DNA of 64,000 nucleotides from Pseudomonas sp. Irchel 3A7. Its GTDB lineage: Bacteria > Pseudomonadota > Gammaproteobacteria > Pseudomonadales > Pseudomonadaceae. Shown here piece after piece: positions 44,970 through 52,630 of the stretch. The notes under the pieces were generated by a model. The model was given only the letters and a program-made list of their open reading frames with translations. It was not told where the DNA came from and ran no database searches. A program made the position numbers and the translations under genes. The stretch lies in contig NZ_FYED01000013.1 of assembly GCF_900187565.1 (NCBI RefSeq), positions 1-64,000 of the forward strand. The letters are read 5' to 3'. Numbering within the stretch: the first letter of the stretch is position 1; each line of letters starts with the position of its first letter.

Positions 44970-46241
44970 ATGAGCTATGTGATCGACCGACGTCTCAATG
45001 GCAAGAACAAGAGCACGGTAAACCGTCAGCGGTTTCTGCGGCGTTACCGTGATCACATCAAAAAGGCTGTCGAAGAGGCGGTCAGCCGGCGCTCCATAAC
45101 CGATATGGAGCATGGCGAGCAAATCAGCATTCCCGGCCGCGACATCGACGAGCCGGTGCTTCACCATGGCCGCGGAGGCAAGCAAACCGTGGTGCACCCC
45201 GGCAACAAGGAGTTCACCAGCGGCGAACACATTGCCCGCCCACCGGGAGGTGGCGGCGGCAGAGGGCCTGGCAAGGCCGGTAATTCGGGCGAAGGGATGG
45301 ACGAATTCGTCTTCCAGATCACTCAGGAAGAATTCCTCGAATTCATGTTCGAAGACCTTGAGCTGCCAAACCTGGTCAAACGCAACCTGACCGGCACCGA
45401 TACCTTCAAGACTGTACGCGCGGGGATCAGCAACGAGGGCAACCCGTCGCGGATCAATATCATCCGCACCCTGCGTTCAGCCCATGCACGGCGGATCGCC
45501 CTGTCAGGCAGCAGTCGCGCGAAACTGCGGGACGCCAAAGAAGAACTTCTGCGATTGAAGCAGGAAGAACCGGACAATTTCGGCGATATCCAGGAACTCG
45601 AAGCGGAAATCGAAAAACTCAGCGCGCGAATTCATCGTGTACCGTTTCTTGATACCTTCGATCTCAAATACAACCTGCTCATCAAGCAGCCCAACCCCAG
45701 TTCGAAGGCGGTGATGTTCTGCCTGATGGACGTATCCGGCTCCATGACCCAGGCAACCAAGGATATCGCCAAGCGCTTTTTTATCCTGTTGTATCTGTTT
45801 CTCAAGCGTAACTACGACAAGATCGACGTCGTGTTCATCCGCCACCACACCAGCGCGCGCGAAGTAGACGAGGAAGAATTCTTCTATTCCCGCGAAACCG
45901 GCGGGACCATCGTATCCAGCGCCTTGAAACTGATGCAGGAGATCATGGCCGAGCGCTATCCAGCCAACGAGTGGAACATCTACGCGGCCCAGGCCTCCGA
46001 CGGCGATAACTGGAACGATGACTCGCCGATTTGCCGCGACATCCTGATCAACCAGATCATGCCGTTTGTGCAGTACTACACTTACGTTGAGATAACCCCA
46101 CGCGAACATCAGGCCCTGTGGTTCGAATACGAGCGCATCGCCGAAGCCTTTTCTGACACTTTTGCCCAGCAACAACTGGTCTCGGCCGGAGATATCTACC
46201 CGGTCTTCCGTGAACTCTTCCAGCGCAGGTTAGTGACATGA
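44970..46241 (+). CDS. YeaH/YhbH family protein (DUF444, VWA-like)
   Basis: 423 residues. N-terminal basic region (RRLNGKNKSTVNRQRFLRRY), a Gly-rich linker about 85-110, and a C-terminal von Willebrand A-like domain with the MIDAS-type motif FCLMDVSGSMT. Predicted cytoplasmic partner of PrkA; both are co-induced under starvation in enterobacteria. Overlaps spoVR by four bases (ATGA). Biochemical function not known. Confidence 0.92.
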   Translation: MSYVIDRRLNGKNKSTVNRQRFLRRYRDHIKKAVEEAVSRRSITDMEHGEQISIPGRDIDEPVLHHGRGGKQTVVHPGNKEFTSGEHIARPPGGGGGRGPGKAGNSGEGMDEFVFQITQEEFLEFMFEDLELPNLVKRNLTGTDTFKTVRAGISNEGNPSRINIIRTLRSAHARRIALSGSSRAKLRDAKEELLRLKQEEPDNFGDIQELEAEIEKLSARIHRVPFLDTFDLKYNLLIKQPNPSSKAVMFCLMDVSGSMTQATKDIAKRFFILLYLFLKRNYDKIDVVFIRHHTSAREVDEEEFFYSRETGGTIVSSALKLMQEIMAERYPANEWNIYAAQASDGDNWNDDSPICRDILINQIMPFVQYYTYVEITPREHQALWFEYERIAEAFSDTFAQQQLVSAGDIYPVFRELFQRRLVT

Positions 46242-47800
46242 CCGCCAAAGAGCAGAAGCGCCAACCCATTTCCACCGGCTCCGAATGGACTTTCGAGCTG
46301 ATCCAGGCCTACGACCGCGAAATCAGTCGTCTCGCGGCCCGCTATGCGCTCGACACTTATCCCAACCAGATTGAAGTGATCACCGCTGAACAGATGATGG
46401 ATGCTTACGCCTCCGTCGGCATGCCGCTGGGTTATCACCATTGGTCCTATGGCAAACACTTCCTCAGCACAGAGAAATCCTACACCCGCGGCCAGATGGG
46501 GCTGGCCTACGAGATCGTCATCAACTCAGACCCGTGCATCGCCTATCTGATGGAAGAAAACACCATCTGCATGCAGGCGCTGGTCGTGGCGCATGCCTGC
46601 TATGGGCACAACAGCTTTTTCAAGGGCAATTACCTGTTCCGAACCTGGACCGATGCCAGTTCGATCATCGATTACCTGGTGTTCGCCAAGCAGTACATCA
46701 TGCAATGTGAAGAGCGCCATGGCATCGACGCAGTCGAGGACCTTCTCGATTCCTGCCACGCCCTGATGAACTACGGGGTCGACCGTTACAAGCGGCCTTA
46801 TCCGATTTCCGCCGAAGAGGAACGTCGCCGGCAGAAGGACCGGGAAGAACATCTGCAGAAACAGATCAATGATTTGTGGCGGACCATTCCAAAAGGCGCG
46901 GACAAGTACAGCGACAAGGACAATGCACGCTTCCCTGCCGAACCGCAGGAAAACATCCTCTATTTCATCGAAAAACACGCGCCGCTGCTGGAGCCGTGGC
47001 AGAGGGAAATCGTGCGGATCGTGCGCAAGATCGCCCAGTATTTTTATCCACAACGCCAAACCCAGGTCATGAACGAAGGCTGGGCAACGTTCTGGCATTA
47101 CACGTTGATGAACGACCTGTATGACGAAGGCCTCGTCACCGATGGCTTCATGATGGAGTTTCTGACCTCCCATACCAGCGTTGTCTTTCAGCCTGGGTTC
47201 GACAGCCCCTATTACAGTGGAATCAACCCTTACACTTTGGGGTTTGCCATGTACCGCGACATCCGTCGCATGTGCGAAGAGCCTACGGAAGAAGATCGCC
47301 GCTGGTTCCCGGAAATTGCAGGCACCGATTGGCTATCTACCATCAAGTTCGCCATGAGCAGCTTCAAGGATGAGAGCTTCATCCTGCAGTACCTGTCACC
47401 TAAAGTGATCCGCGACCTGAAGTTGTTCAGCATTCTCGACGACGACCAGAAGGACGATCTGCTGGTTCCGGCGATTCATGACGAGGGCGGCTACCGGATC
47501 ATCCGTGAAACCCTGGCGGCCCAGTACAACCTGGGCAATCGCGAACCCAACATACAGATCTACAGCATCGACCGCCGCGGCGACCGCTCCCTGACCCTGC
47601 GCCATCAGCAACACGACCGCAAACCGCTGGGGGACTCCACCGAGGAAGTACTCAAGCACCTGCACCGCCTGTGGGGCTTCGACATTCATCTGGAGACCCT
47701 GCAAGGGGATCAGGTGATGAAAACCCACCATGTTCCCCCCAGGAGCGAACACAGCGAAGGTGATTACGGGCGGCTGGACCTGGCCGTCATCCATCTTTGA
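46238..47800 (+). CDS. SpoVR family protein
   Basis: 520 residues, homologous to the B. subtilis spore cortex protein SpoVR and E. coli YcgB. Typical motifs are GMPLGYHHWSYGKHF, HACYGHNSFFKGNYLF and MNEGWATFWHYTLM. The His/Glu pairs in these look like metal ligands, which is inference. Third gene of the prkA-yeaH-spoVR unit. Pseudomonas does not sporulate, so the role must be a general stress function. Confidence 0.93.
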   Translation: MTAKEQKRQPISTGSEWTFELIQAYDREISRLAARYALDTYPNQIEVITAEQMMDAYASVGMPLGYHHWSYGKHFLSTEKSYTRGQMGLAYEIVINSDPCIAYLMEENTICMQALVVAHACYGHNSFFKGNYLFRTWTDASSIIDYLVFAKQYIMQCEERHGIDAVEDLLDSCHALMNYGVDRYKRPYPISAEEERRRQKDREEHLQKQINDLWRTIPKGADKYSDKDNARFPAEPQENILYFIEKHAPLLEPWQREIVRIVRKIAQYFYPQRQTQVMNEGWATFWHYTLMNDLYDEGLVTDGFMMEFLTSHTSVVFQPGFDSPYYSGINPYTLGFAMYRDIRRMCEEPTEEDRRWFPEIAGTDWLSTIKFAMSSFKDESFILQYLSPKVIRDLKLFSILDDDQKDDLLVPAIHDEGGYRIIRETLAAQYNLGNREPNIQIYSIDRRGDRSLTLRHQQHDRKPLGDSTEEVLKHLHRLWGFDIHLETLQGDQVMKTHHVPPRSEHSEGDYGRLDLAVIHL

Positions 47801-47863
47801 ACCTGTTTGTGCCTCCGAAAGCCCGACGCAACGGTTATCCTGTCGAGCTAACGGAGGTTTTTT

Positions 47864-49093
47864 ATGCGGATCTATAAAGTCGGCGGTGCGGTACGTGATC
47901 GCCTGCTGGGCATACCTGTCACTGACATTGACCGGGTCGTGGTTGGCGCCACCACCGAAGAAATGCTCGCCCGGGGCTTTCGCCCGGTTGGCTCGGATTT
48001 CCCGGTGTTTCTTCACCCAAAGACCGGGGAGGAATACGCCCTTGCCCGGACCGAACGCAAAAGCGGACGCGGGTATGGCGGCTTCACTTTTCACACCAGC
48101 CCAGAAGTTACACTTGAAGAAGACCTGATCCGCCGCGACCTGACGATCAACGCCATGGCCGAGGACGATCACCAGAACCTGACCGACCCCTATCACGGCC
48201 AGCGCGACCTGGAAGCGCGCATACTACGTCACGTTTCCCCTGCATTCGCCGAAGATCCTCTCAGGGTTCTGCGCGTTGCCCGCTTCGCGGCGCGTTATGC
48301 CGAACTGGGTTTTACTGTCGCCCCGGAAACACTGGACCTGATGCGCCAACTCAGCGAGTCAGGCGAGCTTGAAGCCCTGACGGCGGAACGCAGCTGGAAA
48401 GAAATTTCCCGTGCACTGATGGAAAGCCAGCCACAGGTATTCATCGAAGTGTTGCGCGCGTGCGGGGCACTCAAGGTGTTGATGCCGGAAATCGACGCGC
48501 TGTTTGGGGTTCCTCAACCCGAGACTCACCATCCGGAAATCGACACCGGCGCACACACTCTCAGCGTCCTGGAGCAGGCTGCAAAGCACAATCAGCCGCT
48601 GACCGTGCGCTGGGCTTGCCTGCTGCATGACCTGGGCAAAGGACTGACGCCCGAGAAAGAGTGGCCACGGCACATTGCCCACGAGTTCAAGGGTCTCAAG
48701 CTGATCAAAGCGGTCAATGAGCGCTTCAAGGCACCCAGGGATTGCCAAGAGCTGGCGCTACTGGTGGGCGAATATCACACCCACGGCCACCGTGCTCTGG
48801 AACTGAAGCCATCGACTCTGCTGGAATTGCTGCAAAGCTTCGACGTTTATCGTCGCCCCCAACGTTTCGAGGAGTTCATTGCGGCGTGCGAGATGGACGC
48901 CCGTGGACGCAAAGGCCTGGAGCAGATGAGTTATCCACAGGCGGATTACCTGCGCGGAGCGGCGACGGCAGCTCGTAGCGTTGCGGTTCAGCCTTTGCTG
49001 GAGAAGGGATTCAAAGGTCCCGAGCTGGGCGAGGCGATCAAGCGTGAACGACTCAGGGCGTTGAAGGCTTACAAGGAAGCGGCGTCGATTTGA
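47864..49093 (+). CDS. cca: Multifunctional CCA tRNA nucleotidyltransferase
   Basis: Adds and repairs the 3' CCA of tRNA. 409 residues: class II nucleotidyltransferase head with KVGGAVRDRLLGIPVTDIDRVVVG (Asp pair D21/D23) and RRDLTINAMA. The C-terminal HD phosphohydrolase domain (WACLLHDLGKGLTPE) marks the long bacterial-1 form. Ribosome site ACGGAGG before ATG. A REP doublet follows. Confidence 0.96.
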   Translation: MRIYKVGGAVRDRLLGIPVTDIDRVVVGATTEEMLARGFRPVGSDFPVFLHPKTGEEYALARTERKSGRGYGGFTFHTSPEVTLEEDLIRRDLTINAMAEDDHQNLTDPYHGQRDLEARILRHVSPAFAEDPLRVLRVARFAARYAELGFTVAPETLDLMRQLSESGELEALTAERSWKEISRALMESQPQVFIEVLRACGALKVLMPEIDALFGVPQPETHHPEIDTGAHTLSVLEQAAKHNQPLTVRWACLLHDLGKGLTPEKEWPRHIAHEFKGLKLIKAVNERFKAPRDCQELALLVGEYHTHGHRALELKPSTLLELLQSFDVYRRPQRFEEFIAACEMDARGRKGLEQMSYPQADYLRGAATAARSVAVQPLLEKGFKGPELGEAIKRERLRALKAYKEAASI

Positions 49094-49097
49094 AAGA

Positions 49098-49163
49098 CTT
49101 CGCGAGCAGGCTCGCCCCCACAGGGTTAGTGTCAATCTGTGGGAGCGAGCCTGCTCGCGAAGA
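49098..49163. repeat. Paired REP elements (BIME)
   Basis: Two opposed REPs, CTTCGCGAGCAGGCTCGCCC and GGGAGCGAGCCTGCTCGCGA, between the convergent cca and folK genes. Confidence 0.9.
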
Positions 49164-49174
49164 CGTCAGTCAGG

Positions 49175-49693
49175 TCACAACAAATTCGAAGGCGTCAGCT
49201 GCTCCCCACGCCACTCAAACGCCACCGGCGCCAACACCTGATCAATCTGCGCTTCACCCCACAGTGTCGCAAAACTTTTGCCCACCCCCGGATGGACCCG
49301 ATCCGGCGCAATCAGCGACAGCGGCCACAACACAAAGGCATTTTTGAGAATCTCGGCTCTCGGCAGAATCAAGCCATCGAAATTGCCTGCAAGCTCGCCG
49401 AACAGCAGTACATCGATGTCCAGCGGCAAACCCTTGCGATCTGGCGCATAACGACCATTGTCGGCTTCGATGAATTTCAGCCGACGATCAAGCTCCATCA
49501 GTGGCAAATCGGTAAAGGCAGACACCACGAAATTGAAAAACGGTCCGCTCTTGATCCCTACCGCCTGGCTTTCGAAGACCGGCGAACAATGGATATCCAC
49601 GAGGAAACCCGCCAAAGCGTCCAGACCAGCCCGCAAATGGGATTCGCGGTCGATATTGCTACCGAGCCCGAGATACACCTGAGTCAGCGACAT
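49175..49693 (-). CDS. folK: 2-amino-4-hydroxy-6-hydroxymethyldihydropteridine diphosphokinase
   Basis: Pyrophosphorylates hydroxymethyl-dihydropterin in folate synthesis. 172 residues with YLGLGSNIDRESHLRAGL, FFNFVVSAFTDLP and the pterin/metal motif RKGLPLDIDVLLFG followed by LILPRAEI and FVLWPL. Overlaps folB by 10 bases, so the aldolase and kinase steps are coupled in order. Confidence 0.96.
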   Translation of the reverse strand: MSLTQVYLGLGSNIDRESHLRAGLDALAGFLVDIHCSPVFESQAVGIKSGPFFNFVVSAFTDLPLMELDRRLKFIEADNGRYAPDRKGLPLDIDVLLFGELAGNFDGLILPRAEILKNAFVLWPLSLIAPDRVHPGVGKSFATLWGEAQIDQVLAPVAFEWRGEQLTPSNLL

Positions 49694-50040
49694 CCGCGCT
49701 CGATCTCCACGCCCACGCCGCCGGTAGCGGCAGGAACAGCGCCTGGCTTGGTCAGCTTGAGGCGCACCCAGGTGATTTTGAATTCGCTCATCAGCACTTC
49801 AACCAGACGCTCGGCGAAGGTCTCGACCAGCTGGAACTGTGCCTGTTCGGCAAAGGCCTGGATGCGCGACGAAACGCTCGCGTAATCGAGTGCCAGGGTC
49901 AGGTCGTCGCCGGCTGCCGCCGGACGATTATCCCAAGCGAAACTCAGATCAAGACGCAAGCATTGTCGGATGCCTCGCTCCCAGTCGTAGGCACCGATCA
50001 CGGTGTCGACTTCCAGGCCCTCGATAAACACTCTGTCCAA
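49684..50040 (-). CDS. folB: Dihydroneopterin aldolase
   Basis: 118-residue tunnelling-fold enzyme cleaving dihydroneopterin to hydroxymethyl-dihydropterin. Motifs DRVFIEGLEVDTVIGAYDWE, LDYASVSSRI and QLVETFAERL are canonical. The start is TTG at 50038-50040 with GGAG eight bases upstream; the frame goes eight codons further but the family N-terminus begins at DRVFIEG. Divergent from plsY. Confidence 0.95.
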   Translation of the reverse strand: MDRVFIEGLEVDTVIGAYDWERGIRQCLRLDLSFAWDNRPAAAGDDLTLALDYASVSSRIQAFAEQAQFQLVETFAERLVEVLMSEFKITWVRLKLTKPGAVPAATGGVGVEIERGCR

Positions 50041-50115
50041 GCACTTTTCTCCGCTACACGACAAGGGCGCATTGCGCCGTTAGAATCAGGGCGTCCTCGC
50101 CCCGGAATAGTTAGC

Positions 50116-50685
50116 ATGTTTTGGTTATTGGCGATCCTCGCCTACCTGCTCGGCTCTCTGTCCTTTGCCATTTTGCTCAGCCGCCTGACCGGTAACCCCG
50201 ATCCGCGAATGAGTGGCTCGGGCAATGCCGGCGCCACCAACATGTTGCGTCTGGCGGGCAAGAAACTTGCCATCCTGACCTTGCTCGGCGACCTCTGCAA
50301 AGGCCTGCTACCTGTGCTGATCGCCGGCGTTGCGGGTCTTTCGCTACAAGATCAGGCCTGGATCGGCGTCTGCGCCGTCATCGGTCACCTGTTCCCGCTG
50401 TACTTCCGCTTTCGCGGGGGCAAGGGTGTCGCCACCGCTGCCGGAATGTTAATGGGCCTGTATCCACCTGCAGCGCTGCTGGCGGTCTGCGCCTGGTTGC
50501 TGACGTTCTACCTGACCCGAACCAGCTCGCTGGCCGCGCTCATCGCCACGCCGTTGACCCTGCCGCTGCTGGCCTGGCAAGAACCGGCGGCGCTGCTACC
50601 CATGAGTACGCTCACGGCATTGATCGTCTGGCGCCATCGCGGCAATCTACGCGACCTGTTTGCCGGGCGCGAACGGCATTTTTAG
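50116..50685 (+). CDS. plsY: Glycerol-3-phosphate acyltransferase PlsY
   Basis: Integral membrane enzyme using acyl-phosphate to acylate glycerol-3-P at position 1, the first step of phospholipid synthesis. 189 residues with about five helices and the three family motifs: GSLSFAILLSRL, GSGNAGATNMLR, and HLFPLYFRFRGGKGVATAAG. The true start MFWLLAILAYLLG is internal to a longer frame. Its last bases lie close to the convergent tsaD 3' end. Confidence 0.95.
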   Translation: MFWLLAILAYLLGSLSFAILLSRLTGNPDPRMSGSGNAGATNMLRLAGKKLAILTLLGDLCKGLLPVLIAGVAGLSLQDQAWIGVCAVIGHLFPLYFRFRGGKGVATAAGMLMGLYPPAALLAVCAWLLTFYLTRTSSLAALIATPLTLPLLAWQEPAALLPMSTLTALIVWRHRGNLRDLFAGRERHF

Positions 50686-50708
50686 ATGCCGGCCATGAGC
50701 AACACTCA

Positions 50709-51734
50709 TCACAATGCCGACAGCTGCTCCATCGGCCAGCGTGCCTGCACACTGATCGCCAGGCTTTCCTGCTGACCGGCCTGCAAACGCTGGCAGCCGG
50801 CGAACGCAATCATTGCACCGTTATCGGTACAGAACTGCGGACGGGCATAAAAAACATCACCCTTCATGTCGCCGAGCATTTTTTCCAAAGAAGCGCGCAA
50901 TGACTTGTTGGCGCTAACGCCGCCTGCGATCACCAGACGCTTCATGCCTGCCGCCTTGAGGGCACGCTTGCACTTGATGGTTAAAGTCTCCACCACGGCC
51001 TGCTGGAACGCCAGCGAGATGTCGCAACGGGCTTGCTCGCTGTCGTCCCCGGCGCTCACGCACTGCTGCCAGGTATTCAAGGCGAAGGTTTTCAAGCCGC
51101 TGAAGCTGAAATCCAGGCCAGGACGGTCACACATCGGACGCGGGAAAACGAAGCGCCCTGCAATCCCTTGTTCCGCCAGGCGAGCGATTTCCGGGCCACC
51201 CGGATAATTGAGCCCCATCATCTTGGCGGTCTTGTCGAAGGCCTCGCCCGCGGCGTCGTCCAGCGTCTCGCCCAGAAGCGTGTATTGACCGATTCCGTCG
51301 ACCTGCACCAACTGCGTATGACCGCCGGACACCAACAAAGCGACGAACGGAAATTCCGGTGGTTGCGACTCCAGCATAGGTGCCAGCAAGTGGCCTTCCA
51401 TATGATGCACACCCAGCGCTGGAATGCCCCAGGCAAAGGCCAGCGCCTGCGCGCAGGAAGCACCCACCAGCAATGCCCCTACCAGCCCGGGACCGGCGGT
51501 GTAAGCGATGGCGTCGATCTCGGTTGGCACACAGTCGGCTTCAGCCAACACCTGACGAATCAAGGGCAGCATGCGCTTGACGTGGTCGCGCGAGGCCAGC
51601 TCCGGCACCACACCGCCGTAGGCGCGGTGCAGGTCGATCTGACTGAACAGCGCGTCGGCCAGTAGGCCCCGCTCACTGTCGTATAGTGCGACGCCGGTTT
51701 CGTCGCAGGAGGTTTCTAATCCCAGTACTAGCAT
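50709..51734 (-). CDS. tsaD: tRNA threonylcarbamoyladenosine transferase TsaD
   Basis: Catalytic subunit for t6A37 modification of ANN-decoding tRNAs. ASKHA fold, 341 residues: LGLETSCDETGVALYD, metal-binding HHMEGHL, LLVSGGHTQLV and VIAGGVSANKSLR. Divergent from rpsU across 199 bases, the standard neighbour arrangement in gammaproteobacteria. Confidence 0.97.
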   Translation of the reverse strand: MLVLGLETSCDETGVALYDSERGLLADALFSQIDLHRAYGGVVPELASRDHVKRMLPLIRQVLAEADCVPTEIDAIAYTAGPGLVGALLVGASCAQALAFAWGIPALGVHHMEGHLLAPMLESQPPEFPFVALLVSGGHTQLVQVDGIGQYTLLGETLDDAAGEAFDKTAKMMGLNYPGGPEIARLAEQGIAGRFVFPRPMCDRPGLDFSFSGLKTFALNTWQQCVSAGDDSEQARCDISLAFQQAVVETLTIKCKRALKAAGMKRLVIAGGVSANKSLRASLEKMLGDMKGDVFYARPQFCTDNGAMIAFAGCQRLQAGQQESLAISVQARWPMEQLSAL

Positions 51735-51821
51735 GGGTTTGCGCCTTGTTTAGGCTGAATTCGAAGGCGCGCATAATAGTCGCCGCGTGATGCCCCGACC
51801 AGCGGTTTTCGATCAGAGGCT

Positions 51822-51850
51822 TTGCATTCCGAGCGTTGAGGGGTTAACAT
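51822..51850 (+). promoter_or_regulatory. Candidate rpsU promoter
   Basis: TTGCAT (51822-51827), 17-base spacer, TAACAT (51845-51850), placing the start about 75 bases before the rpsU ATG. Reasonable sigma70 match upstream of the macromolecular synthesis locus. Confidence 0.5.
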
Positions 51851-51933
51851 CCGCAACCCTTAAAAACCGACGTCTTCAAGTGCTCTTTTGCCGCGAGGAT
51901 GTTGACCCCGGTAATGAATGAAGGTAGCTCTGG

Positions 51934-52149
51934 ATGCCAGCCGTCAAAGTAAAAGAGAACGAACCCTTCGACGTAGCTCTGCGTCGTTTCAAGCGCTCCT
52001 GCGAAAAAGCCGGTGTACTGGCTGAAGTTCGTAGCCGCGAATTTTACGAGAAGCCAACTTCTGAGCGTAAGCGCAAAGCAGCAGCCGCTGTTAAGCGTCA
52101 CGCCAAGAAAGTTCAGCGCGAACAGCGCCGCGCCGTTCGTCTGTACTAA
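51934..52149 (+). CDS. rpsU: 30S ribosomal protein S21
   Basis: 71-residue basic ribosomal protein needed for initiation on natural mRNAs. [29 protein letters not shown] and the Lys/Arg-rich tail are family features. First gene of the rpsU-dnaG-rpoD locus; a hairpin follows at 52179. Confidence 0.97.
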
Positions 52150-52630
52150 TACACAGACGTTCGTAGCAAGCTTCTGCCAAGCCCGGCCCTCAGCCGGGCT
52201 TATGGCATTTGCGTAAAACGCTTGATGCTTCACCGTCGAAGCCGCAGACGCGACCGAGACGAATCTGCTTCACCGCGTCAGACCTGGCTTTTTTGCCAGC
52301 GGTGCACGTCTTTTCTGACGAGCCTTTCAAGGCTACTGACGAGCACACCCACTGATTCCTCTCACGACGATCAGCCCGAGGCACCGCTTGCGTGCCACAT
52401 TATGAGCTATCCGAGACCAATGACTGGTCGCAGACGGACTCAGCGCAATACTTTCAAATAGTCGAATACTGAATGTTATTAACGTCAGTGGATTTTCGGC
52501 AGATACACTTCCCGACAGCGATTACGCAGACGACACTGGTCGAGCCGCACACCTTGCGCGCCTCACACAACGACCCGCGTTCGGCAGCACCTCGTTTCGG
52601 GTCCCTTTCAGCGCAGATGACGAGAACGCC
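52150..52630 (+). other. Long rpsU-dnaG spacer
   Basis: 481 bases without a convincing gene. It begins with the rpsU terminator hairpin. It also contains CTGGC-TTTTTT-GCCAG at about 52285-52300, and an AT-richer patch near 52440-52490 that might hold a dnaG promoter. I see no REP, tRNA or conserved small ORF. Confidence 0.6.
52179..52201 (+). terminator. rpsU terminator/attenuator hairpin
   Basis: AAGCCCGGC (52179-52187) pairs with GCCGGGCTT (52193-52201) over CCTCA, 30 bases after rpsU. No clear T-run follows, so it may attenuate only partly and let some transcripts reach dnaG. Confidence 0.65.

Noticed and set aside
13681..49163. Repeated palindromes as possible CRISPR arrays
   Set aside because: The repeats are dispersed in single or opposed pairs, without regular spacers or cas genes; they are REP elements.
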